This document shows positions 53,676 to 63,289 of a DNA stretch of 64,000 bases, piece after piece (positions within the stretch are counted from its first letter, which is position 1; the number at the start of each line of letters is the position of its first letter). Made by a program: the position numbers and the translations under genes. The notes below the pieces were generated by a model. The model searched no databases and was not told the origin of the DNA. It worked only from the letters and a program-made list of their open reading frames with translations. Origin of the DNA: Hyphomicrobiales bacterium (lineage in GTDB: Bacteria; Pseudomonadota; Alphaproteobacteria; Rhizobiales; Aestuariivirgaceae); NCBI GenBank assembly GCA_016185245.1, contig JACPNZ010000003.1, forward strand, positions 90,257 to 154,256, written 5' to 3'.

Positions 53676-56120
53676 CTAGGCGGTCATTGTCGGCAAATAA
53701 TTGCGCAACACAAGTTCAATGTTGGCCGCCACCCAATAGCGGTTCTGGGCATAACGCCCCGATTTCTCGGTCACCGCGGTGATATGGTGCAGCCAGACCA
53801 GGCCGACCACCGCCCTGACGGCGCGGGGATCGTGGGGCCAGCCGCCGGTGTCGCCGTCGGCGCCGGTGCTTGCCATCAGCCATTCGAGTTCGGCTTGCTC
53901 CCATTGCGGCGACAGCAGCATGCGGCGCACCCACATGCCAAGTTCCTCTCCCTGGAAGTGGGATGCCGAGGTGAGCGCCAGGTGGCAGGCGTCGAGACTG
54001 CCCGGGGCGTCCCACGTGCTCCTGTCCCAATCGATGATGCCGCGAACCTGAACGTCGAGTTCGGGCCGACCCACATCGGGCCCGCTGCGAGCGTAAAGTA
54101 TATTGCCGAGAGAAAAATCGCCATGGCTGCAGCCAAGCTGTAAGCTGCGGCCGCTCCAAAACCGGCGCTGCTCGGCAATGAAGGCCTCGATGGCCGCCTT
54201 GCGTTGCCGTTTCGTCATCAGCGTATGAACCGGGAGCTGCAATTGCCTGGCCGGGCGATCGATCCAGCGGTCGAGCCAGTCTTCGCCGATGGTGATGGTT
54301 ATCTGCGTCGCACGGTGCAGGCTGGCCATGGCGATGACCGCGGCCCGCAGCGCCTGTGGCCGGGACTTGTCAAGTCGAGCGACGGCGACCCGGCCATCCA
54401 CGCCCTGAATGGCCCGCTCGACCACGCGCAGCCCCATGGCATCGCGTTGGACCGCGAGAATCTCTGGTAGTTCAATGTTGAAGGCGGCGATATCCGGATT
54501 GGTGCGAAGCCGCTGCACCCGATCGAGATGGCGCTCCAGTGACGCCGCGCCGGTGGCCGACATCGGCACTTTCAGGAGCGCTTCAAATCGGTGTCCCATT
54601 CCTTCCGCTGCACCCGTCAGGGGATGGCTGGCCGTGCCAAGCAGGATGGTCCGCACATCGCTGTACGATTCGGCAACGCCCAGCGGTATCCATTGGGGTG
54701 CGGCCGGATCGCCGGTGCCGATGACCAGATCGCGGTTTGGATAGGCGGTGTTCAGCAATTCCGGCGGCAGGCCCTGGCGCCGCCGCATGAGTGCAAACAT
54801 CCGCATCACGGCGGAGGCGATATGCATGACGGTCGCCAGGACGAAATTCGCCGGATCGCGCCAGATGGCGAAGGCCGCGATGCCGATGAAGACCAGCGAA
54901 TTGGCGATCAGCCAGGAATAGCCCATGCCGACCGCGCCATAGCGGCGGAGCAACGGCAGGCCGAGGCCGATCACGATGAGCAGGGTGACGATCTGCGCCG
55001 CCGCCACCACCCACAGCCGGCCCGCGGCCCGCATGTAGGAGAGGTAGATGGTGACAGCACCCCACGGCAGACAGGAGAGCGCCAGAATGCGCAGCAAGGG
55101 CGTCCCGATCAACGCATAGCTGGGACCGAACAGGCCCATGATCCATGGCGCCGCCACGATAATCGCCAGGACGGCGAAGATCAGCGGGATCATCGTGTGC
55201 ACCAGGGCGTCGGCCACCAGCGCCAGCATGCGGGAGCGGTCGGAACTCGCCTCGGTCAAGAGCGACACCCCCATCGACCGGCCGATGAGATAAAGCGTGT
55301 AGGCCATGGTCCAGGCCAGATGATACGCGGCGAGCGCGCTGGCCCCCGATTCGCGCAGCACCAGCAGCGGCGCCAGCCCCATGGCGGCCATGGTGGCGAG
55401 TGTTCCGACATAGTCCCAGCCAAAAAAGCGGGCCACGGCAAAGATGCCGATGTCGTCGCCGGCCGGTCCGTCGGTCGCCTGGTGACGGGGCAGGATGCGA
55501 AGGAAGATAACCAGATTGACAACCAGAACAATGGCCGGCAGCGGCACGATCCAGGCGGCAAAAACTCCCGAACCGAGTGTTGCGGTTCCGGCGAAGACGA
55601 AGAGCAGTCCGATCTTGGCGATCGAATAGACGGCATTCTCGATGGGAACGACGGTGCCCTTTCGCAGGCCGGCGAGAACGCTGTCCTGCAGGGCGAAGAT
55701 GGTCCAGGCGACGGTTGCCGCGACAAAGCCGACCGTCGCAAACGGTGTGTCGAAAAGTTTGTCGAGGGCCTGAAAGTAGTGTTCGATCAGGGTCATCGCC
55801 GCCAGCGAGATGACCAGTGCGGCAACGCATCCGCAGCCATAGGCGATCATGATCAGTCTGCCCGAGAACCGTCCGGCGACCGGCAGGAAGCGGTTCAGCA
55901 GATTACCGAAATTCAACTGGGCCACGTTGCCGAGGGTGAGCAGGGTCGAAATCAGCGCCGCTCCCAGACCGAGCTCTTCGGGCGAATAGATACGCGCCGC
56001 CAGGATCCAGTAGACCAGGCCCAGCATCGAAGTGAGCCCGGCGCTGGCCACCAGGGCGTAGCCGTTGCGGATCAGCGGCGAGTGCAAGAGCGCCAGCGGC
56101 ATGCGAAGAATTGCGTTCAC
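53676..56120 (-). CDS. flippase (Wzx/MurJ-like) fused to APH-type phosphotransferase
   Basis: The protein (814 residues) has two parts. Residues about 1-440 form 12-14 membrane helices of the polysaccharide flippase superfamily, beginning GYALVASAGLTSMLGLVYWI and containing LGAALISTLLTLGN. Residues about 465-814 form a soluble domain with the aminoglycoside phosphotransferase catalytic motifs CSHGDFSLGNILY (catalytic Asp and metal Asn) and GIIDWDRS (metal Asp). The kinase-like part may phosphorylate a polysaccharide lipid or sugar near the export gate. Fusion of these two parts is the unusual feature. It follows the GH16 gene by 37 bases. Confidence 0.85.
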   Translation of the reverse strand: MNAILRMPLALLHSPLIRNGYALVASAGLTSMLGLVYWILAARIYSPEELGLGAALISTLLTLGNVAQLNFGNLLNRFLPVAGRFSGRLIMIAYGCGCVAALVISLAAMTLIEHYFQALDKLFDTPFATVGFVAATVAWTIFALQDSVLAGLRKGTVVPIENAVYSIAKIGLLFVFAGTATLGSGVFAAWIVPLPAIVLVVNLVIFLRILPRHQATDGPAGDDIGIFAVARFFGWDYVGTLATMAAMGLAPLLVLRESGASALAAYHLAWTMAYTLYLIGRSMGVSLLTEASSDRSRMLALVADALVHTMIPLIFAVLAIIVAAPWIMGLFGPSYALIGTPLLRILALSCLPWGAVTIYLSYMRAAGRLWVVAAAQIVTLLIVIGLGLPLLRRYGAVGMGYSWLIANSLVFIGIAAFAIWRDPANFVLATVMHIASAVMRMFALMRRRQGLPPELLNTAYPNRDLVIGTGDPAAPQWIPLGVAESYSDVRTILLGTASHPLTGAAEGMGHRFEALLKVPMSATGAASLERHLDRVQRLRTNPDIAAFNIELPEILAVQRDAMGLRVVERAIQGVDGRVAVARLDKSRPQALRAAVIAMASLHRATQITITIGEDWLDRWIDRPARQLQLPVHTLMTKRQRKAAIEAFIAEQRRFWSGRSLQLGCSHGDFSLGNILYARSGPDVGRPELDVQVRGIIDWDRSTWDAPGSLDACHLALTSASHFQGEELGMWVRRMLLSPQWEQAELEWLMASTGADGDTGGWPHDPRAVRAVVGLVWLHHITAVTEKSGRYAQNRYWVAANIELVLRNYLPTMTA

Positions 56121-56157
56121 GTCAGACCGCCGATCGGGCTGTGGTGAGCAAAGGCCA

Positions 56158-57003
56158 TCATTTGTCGCGTCGCTGCCAGACCTTCACATAGTCGACCAGG
56201 AAGTCCGCCGGAAACTTGGTGGCAGCGTTGGGCGCTCCCGGCCAGGTCCCGCCAACCGCCAGGTTGATCAGCAGGTACATCGGTTCTTGCGGAACATAGC
56301 GCGCCGTAGTGAAGCGCCATTTCTCGACGCCATCGAGATACCACACAATCTTGTCGCGCTGCCAGTCGAGCCCATAGACGCGCCAGTCGGCCGACAGGTC
56401 GGGAACCTTGGCCGAAAAGCCGGCGCTCCGCTTCTGCTGATTGGCGTTGTCGTATTGCAGGTGCATTTCCAACCGGTCGGTGGCGTGCCCCAGCACCTCC
56501 ATGATATCGATTTCCGGTCGCGACTTGCGGTTCGACGGCAGCAGCCAGACGGCCGGCCACAGGCCCTTGCCGGCCGGCACCTTGGCTCTAATTTCAAAAT
56601 AGCCGTAAGTGAACTCCTCGCGCGGCGGGCGCGGCAGTTCGCTGTAGTCGCGGCCGGTGGTCAGCATCCCCGAGGTAAAGGCGAACTCCCGGCCCTTATA
56701 GCCCTTGACCGGCTCCGGCCGGGCGGTCAGATAGGCAGTGCCTTCGGCCTGTCGGACATTAGCCGGCATGTACCATTGCAATTCGCCGCTCGAAAGATTG
56801 GTGCAGCCGTTGTCGTTCCACCAGTAGCAGGTGGTCCACTTCTCGAGGTCGATGCTGGGGCCATTGAAGTCCTCGGCGAACACCAGTTTCCAGTCCCCGG
56901 CAACGCCCAGCGGCCGGTCCTCGCCGGCGATCGCCGGCCTCGCCACGAGCCCGGCGGCCATCGCCAGCACCAGTACCACCGCCGATCGGATGAGGTTAGA
57001 CAT
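56158..57003 (-). CDS. secreted glycoside hydrolase family 16
   Basis: This beta-glucanase or galactanase-like enzyme has 281 residues and a signal peptide ending RPAIAG. The catalytic EIDIMEVLGH shows the E-x-D-x-x-E signature. GYFEIRAKVPAGKGLWPAVW and VDYVKVWQR are also typical. GH16 in exopolysaccharide clusters trims or sizes the polymer (as ExoK does for succinoglycan). Its ATG overlaps the upstream acyltransferase gene by eight bases, so the two are coupled. Confidence 0.92.
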   Translation of the reverse strand: MSNLIRSAVVLVLAMAAGLVARPAIAGEDRPLGVAGDWKLVFAEDFNGPSIDLEKWTTCYWWNDNGCTNLSSGELQWYMPANVRQAEGTAYLTARPEPVKGYKGREFAFTSGMLTTGRDYSELPRPPREEFTYGYFEIRAKVPAGKGLWPAVWLLPSNRKSRPEIDIMEVLGHATDRLEMHLQYDNANQQKRSAGFSAKVPDLSADWRVYGLDWQRDKIVWYLDGVEKWRFTTARYVPQEPMYLLINLAVGGTWPGAPNAATKFPADFLVDYVKVWQRRDK

Positions 57004-58168
57004 CGCGGAATCCTATCATTCGCTTGACCATTGATTTGGCCTTGTCCTGCAATGCCGAGATCGGCAGCCGCTCGTGGCGATACTCGGCATAGGGTACGGC
57101 GACCGCCCCGAAGCGCGACTTGAACTGGGCCAGCGAGGCCGAATTGCCGGTCTCGCCCATGTGGTAGTGGCGGCAGCCGTGCTCGCAGGCATCCTTGATT
57201 GCCGCATGATGCAGCAGATAATTGGCGTAGGTTTCGCCGGCCACCGTCTCGTCCATCGCACCTCTGGTGTAATGCGCCTGGCGGTCGCGCAGCACCAGAA
57301 TGGCGGCGACGGGTTTTCCGGCGAGACGGGCTATCCACAGGCGGAACAGCGGCTGCGCCACGGCGGCCAGCCCGACGAACTTCGACTGCGGATCGCGCAA
57401 GTTTCCGCGAAAGCGCGCCAGCGGTGCGGGCTCGCCCTGGCGCCGGCCCCAGCGCAGGATCGAGCGGCGCAGCAGGGCATGGAATTCGCCGACCAAATCG
57501 GTGCTGTTGCCGCTGACGATCTCGAGGCCCGCCCGCTCGGCCCGGCGGATGCGGTTTCTTGTGTCGGACTTGAAGCGGCTGGCGAACACCTTGTCGAAGC
57601 CGCCTTCGAGCGATAGCACATGGGCGGTGCGGGCGATGGCTGTCCAGCCGCGGGGCGCCGCTTCCCGCCACAGCCCGGCATCGAGCGGATTGGGCCTGAT
57701 CTGCGTCGACAGGGCGGGAAGGGCCGCCACGTCCTCGAGGATCGATCGAAGCTGTGCCGCCGACAGCGGCCGGCTGGCGATCGGGCCGCCAAATCCCCAG
57801 GCGGCCGGCGGCGAAAACTGCCGGCTCCATCTTGCCCCCGGCATCTGGCCGGCAAACATCGGCAGGACCGCCCGCTGGCCACCGCCAAAATCATAGAGGC
57901 GGCTGACGTCGCGAAACCGGCCGATCCTGGCGACCGCTTCGGCCCATTTCGGCGACTGCGTCGGCATCGCCTGGTCATCGGTCTGGTAGACGGCGTTCCA
58001 CATCTGCTCGGCGACCGGCATCGACACGTTCGGAACTGCCTGCAGGTCACCGGCCGGGCTGGCCTGGCTCGCCTCGGAACTCGAAGGGATCGTCACCGGC
58101 ACCCCCCCTTGCCTGGCCGAGGCAACGCAAGCCGGCCGACGCGCAACACATCTTTCATACCGAGCCAA
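56996..58168 (-). CDS. FemAB-like GNAT acyltransferase of polysaccharide cluster
   Basis: This acetyltransferase (390 residues) is of the BioF2-like/FemAB-related group. Its second GNAT half contains FKSDTRNRIRRAERAGLEIV, then YANYLLHHAAIKDACEHGCR and the typical MGETGNSASLAQFKSRFGA. Such enzymes are frequent in exopolysaccharide clusters, where they may transfer acyl or aminoacyl groups to the sugar chain. The first 45 residues are low in similarity and the start may lie further in, such as ATG in VSMPVAEQ. It is the first gene of the minus operon, divergent from the POTRA-like gene. Confidence 0.82.
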   Translation of the reverse strand: MARYERCVARRPACVASARQGGVPVTIPSSSEASQASPAGDLQAVPNVSMPVAEQMWNAVYQTDDQAMPTQSPKWAEAVARIGRFRDVSRLYDFGGGQRAVLPMFAGQMPGARWSRQFSPPAAWGFGGPIASRPLSAAQLRSILEDVAALPALSTQIRPNPLDAGLWREAAPRGWTAIARTAHVLSLEGGFDKVFASRFKSDTRNRIRRAERAGLEIVSGNSTDLVGEFHALLRRSILRWGRRQGEPAPLARFRGNLRDPQSKFVGLAAVAQPLFRLWIARLAGKPVAAILVLRDRQAHYTRGAMDETVAGETYANYLLHHAAIKDACEHGCRHYHMGETGNSASLAQFKSRFGAVAVPYAEYRHERLPISALQDKAKSMVKRMIGFRDV

Positions 58169-58359
58169 TATCTAGGGTTGAGACATAATATCAACAATCA
58201 TGTAGATTTTTAGATAATGACAGTATGCTTGCGGAAGTGAAATTGACCATCATTACAAACTCGTCATCTATCAGGTGGATGATCCCTTTGTGTCGACATC
58301 GCGAACGGCCAAACAAACCGTTTCCCGGGCCGGGGCGCCCGAGGGTATAGAAAGCGGAA

Positions 58360-59469
58360 TTGGGACGTGGCGTGCGACTAAGAATTCTTCCGGCCATTGC
58401 ATTTCTGTTGTGCTGGGCGCTCGTCCAGGGCGCTCTCGCCGCGCCGCCGCGGCTGCGTCTTGAAGCCCTGACCGACCTGGAAGTCGCGACCGCCCTCGGC
58501 CAGGGGTACAATTATTCCGAGCAATACGAACTGCCCCTCGCGCTGGGCCAATCCCAGACACAAGAGGGCGCATTCGAAGCCGAGCGGCAGCGCCTGGTCA
58601 GGATCATCCAGGCCTTCGGCTACCTCGAGGCCCGCATCGACGAAACGCGCTCATCGGCCGATGTGACAGGCGCCGCCGGAGCCGAAACGATCCTCGACTG
58701 GACACCGGTGCTGGGCCCCCTCTATCGCATCGGCATCGTCGAAGTCCGTGGCGTCGTCGGCCGCGGCCTGCCGGACAAGACCGAGTCCACCATGGCGAGC
58801 GTGCTCCGGCGTTTCCCCGGCAAGCCGGCCCGCGCCGATGTCATGTCCAAGATCGAAAGCGAGGTCCTCTATCAGGTGCGGCTCTCCCCCTTCCCGCTGG
58901 CCAAGGTGTTAAGCCGGGAAATTGTGGTGCAGCCGGCGACGCGAACCGCCAAACTCAGGCTGGCGGTCGATATCGGACCTTCGCTGGCTTTCGGCACCAT
59001 CACCGTGCCGGGGGTTCATCATGTCTCGACGGAGAAGATCCTCGGTTATGCCCCGTTCAAGGCCGGCGATCCCTTCGATCGCAGCAAGCTGACCGAATAC
59101 CAGAAGCGGCTGGAGGATATCGACCTGTTCAAGTCGGTGAGAGTTTCGGCCGCCGATCTTCCCGACCAGGCCGGCCAGCTGGCGATCCTTGTGTCCCTCA
59201 AGGACCGCCCGGCCGACGAGAACCTGCTTGAAAAGTCGGGCTTCCTCGGCTCCACCGTGATCGTGGCGCTGATTGTCGCGATGGCCTTGCGTATCTTTTT
59301 GGTCGACCTGACCGCGCCGCGCCTCATCGTATGGATCGCAACCGTGCTGATTGTCCTGTTGACCGTCGCCGCGCTGGCGCTCGCCGTTCAACGCAGTCTC
59401 AGCTTCCTCGGCATCGTACCGTTGGAGCCGCTCGACAGCCTGAAGTACCTGCGACTAGGGTCGCCGTAA
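58360..59469 (+). CDS. POTRA-like periplasmic protein with C-terminal membrane helices
   Basis: The 369-residue protein has an N-terminal signal (residues about 8-28, ending LAAP). Two to three POTRA-type modules follow (about 40-285: LVRIIQAFGYLEARIDE; FGTITVPGVHHVSTEKI; YQKRLEDIDLFKSVRV) like those of TamA/BamA. Where a beta-barrel would follow there are two hydrophobic helices (about 296-316 and 324-345). A barrel-less, helix-anchored POTRA protein is unusual. The start is TTG 58360; GTG 58372 is an alternative. It is divergent from the polysaccharide operon. Its function is unknown, but assembly or export across the envelope is plausible. Confidence 0.68.
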   Translation: MGRGVRLRILPAIAFLLCWALVQGALAAPPRLRLEALTDLEVATALGQGYNYSEQYELPLALGQSQTQEGAFEAERQRLVRIIQAFGYLEARIDETRSSADVTGAAGAETILDWTPVLGPLYRIGIVEVRGVVGRGLPDKTESTMASVLRRFPGKPARADVMSKIESEVLYQVRLSPFPLAKVLSREIVVQPATRTAKLRLAVDIGPSLAFGTITVPGVHHVSTEKILGYAPFKAGDPFDRSKLTEYQKRLEDIDLFKSVRVSAADLPDQAGQLAILVSLKDRPADENLLEKSGFLGSTVIVALIVAMALRIFLVDLTAPRLIVWIATVLIVLLTVAALALAVQRSLSFLGIVPLEPLDSLKYLRLGSP

Positions 59470-59790
59470 TTTGCCCAGAGCCTTGGCCACCGGCCGTTCC
59501 GCCTGCGCCGGTTCCTCGCCCGCCCGGCGGATCGAACCGACGATGATCGAATCGCCGATCGGCCCGCGCGCCTTGCCGGTCGCCGCAACCAGATCCCCGA
59601 TCCTGGCCTTGATCACCTCGAGGTCTGCCATGGCATTTTCGGCGATGGCGGCAAGCTCCTCGGTCGGGCCGTTCAGCACCTCGACCTGACGCTTTGCTTC
59701 GACCGCCGCCAGATAGTGGGCATGGGCTGCATCCCATTCCCGCATCAGCGACTGCCAGGTTGCAAACGGATCGCGTTCACCACTGTTCAT
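59455..59790 (-). CDS. small hypothetical protein
   Basis: Hypothetical protein of 111 residues from ATG 59790 with GGGAAG upstream (a longer start at 59862 is less likely). It has an acidic N-terminus (MNSGERDPFATWQSLMREWD), a helical middle with VEAKRQVEVLNGPTEEL and a glycine-containing tail. It resembles nothing I can name. The 3' end overlaps that of the convergent POTRA-like gene by 15 bases. Its helical heptads suggest a structural or adaptor protein. Confidence 0.5.
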   Translation of the reverse strand: MNSGERDPFATWQSLMREWDAAHAHYLAAVEAKRQVEVLNGPTEELAAIAENAMADLEVIKARIGDLVAATGKARGPIGDSIIVGSIRRAGEEPAQAERPVAKALGKLRRP

Positions 59791-60340
59791 GCCAGCGCTT
59801 CCCCAAGCCGCCGATCCCCGTGGCAATTTAGTAGAGAAACATTCACCGAACTTCAACATCATTGTTCATGGTTTACACATCATTAGCAAAGCAAAGACAG
59901 TTGAAGCAAAATCAACACCGAACTCCTCTCCCGTGTCTGCGGTTGCAAGACGCGACTGAGCGAAATCCATCATCCCGGCGGAACTTCTTATTATCCCGCA
60001 AATTCGTCAACTCGATGACCGCGCCGAAATTTCCTGGCCGCGGCGATATCGGCCGGCCGGGCAGCGCGGTAAGGTTGCGTTGACCAAAAGCACAACGCTA
60101 CGGTCTGTTCGCCAAATGATCCGGCTGCCGGCTAACCTCACACCCTAGGATGGAAGGAACTGTTCACTCGCCCGTGGCAGACTGCCATCGACAGGAAAGG
60201 CTTCAAGTTCGTGCTCGATGCAAGCGCCGGGGCAATCTCGTCCCGCTGCGCCATTGCCACGTCTTGCGGGCCAAAACAGTCGCGCGGTTGCGCCGAAGCG
60301 ACGCAGGCAGGACGAGAAGCCAATGGTAATGGGTTGAGGA
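59791..60340. other. 550-base intergenic region, no feature seen
   Basis: The gap between the divergent small hypothetical gene and the phosphomannomutase gene is partly AT-rich (about 59850-59930) and probably carries both promoters. I see no gene-like frame, palindrome or repeat of note in it. Confidence 0.5.
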
Positions 60341-61840
60341 ATGCTGGATATTCCGCGCGACGATCTGCTGGCCAATTCGCTGGGCTACGAGACCGGCCCG
60401 TTCATCAAGGCATCGGGTTTTCGCGAATATGATGCCCGCTGGTTGTTCGAGAAGGAAATCAACCTGCTCGGCATCCGTGCCTTGGGTCTCGGCATCGGCA
60501 CGCTGCTGCACCAGGCCGGAGTTCGCCCTCATATCGTCACCGGTCACGACTACCGGAGCTATTCGGCTGCCGTCAAGGATGCCCTGACCATCGGCCTGAT
60601 GGCCGCCGGCTGCACCGTCTACGACATCGGCCTGGCGGTGTCGCCGATGGCCTATTTCGCCCAGTTCGCGCTCGACGTTCCGGCCGTCGCCATGGTCACC
60701 GCCTCGCACAACGAGAACGGCTGGACCGGCATGAAGATCGGCCTGGCGCGGCCCTTGACCCTCGGTCCCGACGAGATGCGCCGGCTGCGCGACATCGTCA
60801 TGGACGGCCGCTGGGTGGAGCGTCCGGGCGGCGCCATCCGCCACGAGAAGGGCCTGGCCGAGAAATATGTGGCCGACCTCATTTCGGGCGGACGGCTCGC
60901 CCGCCGGCTGAAAGTCGTTGCTGCCTGCGGCAATGGCACGGCGGGAGCGTTTGCTCCCAAAGTGCTCGAAGGCGTCGGCTGCCAGGTGGTGCCACTCGAT
61001 TGCGATCTCGACTATCGTTTTCCCCGCTACAATCCCAATCCCGAGGACGTGAAGATGCTGCACGCCATGGCCGAGGCGGTGCAAGCCAGCGGCGCCGACA
61101 TCGGTTTCGGCTTCGACGGCGACGGCGACCGCTGCGGTGTGGTCGATGGTGACGGCCACGAGATCTTCGCCGACAAGGTGGGTGTCATGCTGGCCCGCGA
61201 CCTGTCGTGCCTCCATCCCGGCGCCAAGTTCGTCGTCGACGTGAAGTCGACCAGCCTGTTTGCCACCGATCCGGTTCTCAAGGCGCAAGGGGCCGTCACC
61301 GAATACTGGAAGACCGGGCACTCCTATCTGAAATCGCGCACCAACGAGACCGGGGCGCTGGCCGGCTTCGAAAAATCCGGGCACTACTTCCTGCAGCCGC
61401 CCTACGGCCGCGGCTACGACGATGGTTTCCTGTCGGCCATCGCCATCTGCCGGATGCTCGACCGCCAGCCGGAGAAATCGATTGCCGATCTCTATCGCGA
61501 CCTGCCGCGCACCTGGACCACGCCCACCATGTCGCCCCATTGCGCCGATCGGGTGAAATACCAGGTGGTGGAGCGCATCGTCCGGCATTTCGCCGATGCC
61601 AGGTTGCGCGGCGAAAAGCTGGCGGGTAGCCACATCGTCGAACTGATCACCGTCAACGGCGTGCGCGTCGTGCTCGATGACGGGTCCTGGGGACTGGTGC
61701 GCGCCTCGTCCAACAAGCCGGAACTGGTGGTGGTTTGCGAAAGCCCGATATCCGAAGCCAAGATGCGTGCCGTCTTCGCCGACATCGAGAGCCATTTGCG
61801 GCGCTATCCGGAAGTCGGCGAATTCAACCAGAAGATTTGA
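60341..61840 (+). CDS. phosphomannomutase/phosphoglucomutase
   Basis: It interconverts mannose-6-phosphate and mannose-1-phosphate (and often the glucose equivalents), upstream of GDP-mannose. The 499-residue protein has the phosphoserine loop VTASHNENGWTGMKIG (family TASHNP with E instead of P), the metal loop GFDGDGDRCGVVD, the sugar loop NETGALAGFEKSGH, and the phosphate-binding SNKPELVVV. GAGGA lies directly before the ATG with short spacing. It is followed after 26 bases by the GDP-mannose pyrophosphorylase, so both steps sit in one operon. Confidence 0.93.
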   Translation: MLDIPRDDLLANSLGYETGPFIKASGFREYDARWLFEKEINLLGIRALGLGIGTLLHQAGVRPHIVTGHDYRSYSAAVKDALTIGLMAAGCTVYDIGLAVSPMAYFAQFALDVPAVAMVTASHNENGWTGMKIGLARPLTLGPDEMRRLRDIVMDGRWVERPGGAIRHEKGLAEKYVADLISGGRLARRLKVVAACGNGTAGAFAPKVLEGVGCQVVPLDCDLDYRFPRYNPNPEDVKMLHAMAEAVQASGADIGFGFDGDGDRCGVVDGDGHEIFADKVGVMLARDLSCLHPGAKFVVDVKSTSLFATDPVLKAQGAVTEYWKTGHSYLKSRTNETGALAGFEKSGHYFLQPPYGRGYDDGFLSAIAICRMLDRQPEKSIADLYRDLPRTWTTPTMSPHCADRVKYQVVERIVRHFADARLRGEKLAGSHIVELITVNGVRVVLDDGSWGLVRASSNKPELVVVCESPISEAKMRAVFADIESHLRRYPEVGEFNQKI

Positions 61841-61866
61841 GGCGCGCGAAAGGGGAGGGCCCGGTC

Positions 61867-63279
61867 ATGGGCGTACCAGTGATCATTGCCGGCGGAAAGG
61901 GTACCAGGCTGTGGCCGGTGTCGCGCCAGGCGCTGCCCAAGCCCTTCGTCGCCCTGACCGGCGACGGCGCAACGCCGCTCGAGGCGACGATCGCCAGGCT
62001 CGCCACCCTTGCGGCCATGGACCTCCCCCTGATCGTGTGCAGCGAGGCCCATGGGTTCCTCGCCCGTGACCAGGCCCGGAAGGTGCTCGGCCGCGAGCCC
62101 CGCATGCTGCTCGAACCCGAGGGCCGCAATACCGCGCCAGCCCTTTGTGCCGCCGCCCTGTTGCTGCAAGCCCGCGGCGACGACCAGCCGATGCTGGCGC
62201 TGCCCGCCGACCATGCGATCCGCGATGTCGCGGCCTTCGCCGAGGCCGTGGCCCGCGCCACCGCCCTGGCGCAGCAGGATTTTCTGGTGACCTTCGCCGT
62301 GGCGCCGACCTATCCGGCGACCGGCTATGGCTATCTCAAGCTCGGTGCTGTCATCGATGCCGGAAAACGGCAGTACCGGCTCGACGCCTTTGTCGAGAAG
62401 CCCGATGCCGAGCGCGCCGGCCGGTTTCTCAAGACCGGCGGTTATGCCTGGACCAGCGGCATGTTCATGTTCAAGCCGTCGGTTCTGCTCAAGGCCTTCG
62501 CCAAACTGCAGCCGGAGATCCTTGCGGCCTGCCGTGCCGCCCTGGGCCAGGCCGGCGCTGCCACAACCGTGAAGCTCGATCGCGTCGCCTTCGCCCGGGC
62601 GCCGGCCATCTCGATCGACTATGCGATCATGGAGAAGGCGGCGAATGTGGCCACCGTCGTCGCCGATCTCGGCTGGAGCGACATCGGCGACTGGCAGGCC
62701 ATGTGGGAATTGTCCGCGCACGACGCTGCGGGCAATGCCGTCAGCGGCAGCGCGAAGGTGTTCGGCAGCAGCGGCAGCCTGTTGCTGGGCGACGGCCCGC
62801 TCCTGGTAGGCGTCGGCCTCAAGGACATGGTGGCGGTGGCGGTCAAGGATGCGGTGCTGGTGGCGCCACGGGCAAGATCACAGGAGGTCAAGGACGCCGT
62901 CGACAGGCTGATGGCGCTCGGCCGCGACGAAGCGGTGAGCGGCAAGAAAGTCTATCGCCCCTGGGGTTCCTTCGAGCAGCTCCATATCGGCCCCGGTTTC
63001 CAGGTCAAGGAACTGACGGTCAATCCCGGCGCCAAGCTGTCGCTGCAGCGCCATCGCCATCGTGCCGAGCACTGGGTGGTGATCGCCGGCGAGGGCATCG
63101 CCACCCGCGGCGAGGAGCGGATCGCGCTGTCGGTCAACCAGTCGATTTTCCTGCCGCTCGGCGTCATTCATCGCCTCGAGAACCCGGGCCGCGAGACGCT
63201 GCGGATCATCGAGGTGCAGATCGGCGGCTACACCGGCGAGGACGACATCGAGCGCTTCGACGACATCTACGGCCGGTGA
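61867..63279 (+). CDS. mannose-1-phosphate guanylyltransferase/mannose-6-phosphate isomerase (type II)
   Basis: Bifunctional enzyme (470 residues) that makes GDP-mannose and can isomerise fructose-6-phosphate. The N-terminal nucleotidyltransferase has IIAGGKGTRLWPVSRQALPK and the VEKPD and SGMFMFK blocks. The C-terminal cupin isomerase domain has YRPWGSFEQL, LSLQRHRHRAEHWVVI and the metal histidines. The frame is open in the previous gene, but ATG 61867 matches the conserved start MGVPVIIAGG. With the mutase before it, it supplies mannosyl donors for the polysaccharide made by this region. Confidence 0.94.
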   Translation: MGVPVIIAGGKGTRLWPVSRQALPKPFVALTGDGATPLEATIARLATLAAMDLPLIVCSEAHGFLARDQARKVLGREPRMLLEPEGRNTAPALCAAALLLQARGDDQPMLALPADHAIRDVAAFAEAVARATALAQQDFLVTFAVAPTYPATGYGYLKLGAVIDAGKRQYRLDAFVEKPDAERAGRFLKTGGYAWTSGMFMFKPSVLLKAFAKLQPEILAACRAALGQAGAATTVKLDRVAFARAPAISIDYAIMEKAANVATVVADLGWSDIGDWQAMWELSAHDAAGNAVSGSAKVFGSSGSLLLGDGPLLVGVGLKDMVAVAVKDAVLVAPRARSQEVKDAVDRLMALGRDEAVSGKKVYRPWGSFEQLHIGPGFQVKELTVNPGAKLSLQRHRHRAEHWVVIAGEGIATRGEERIALSVNQSIFLPLGVIHRLENPGRETLRIIEVQIGGYTGEDDIERFDDIYGR

Positions 63280-63289
63280 GTTTCGCCGG

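Noticed and set aside
54591..56147. 518-codon plus-strand frame across the flippase-kinase gene
   Set aside because: Shadow frame with Arg/Gln/Asp-rich translation; the minus strand encodes recognised membrane and kinase motifs.
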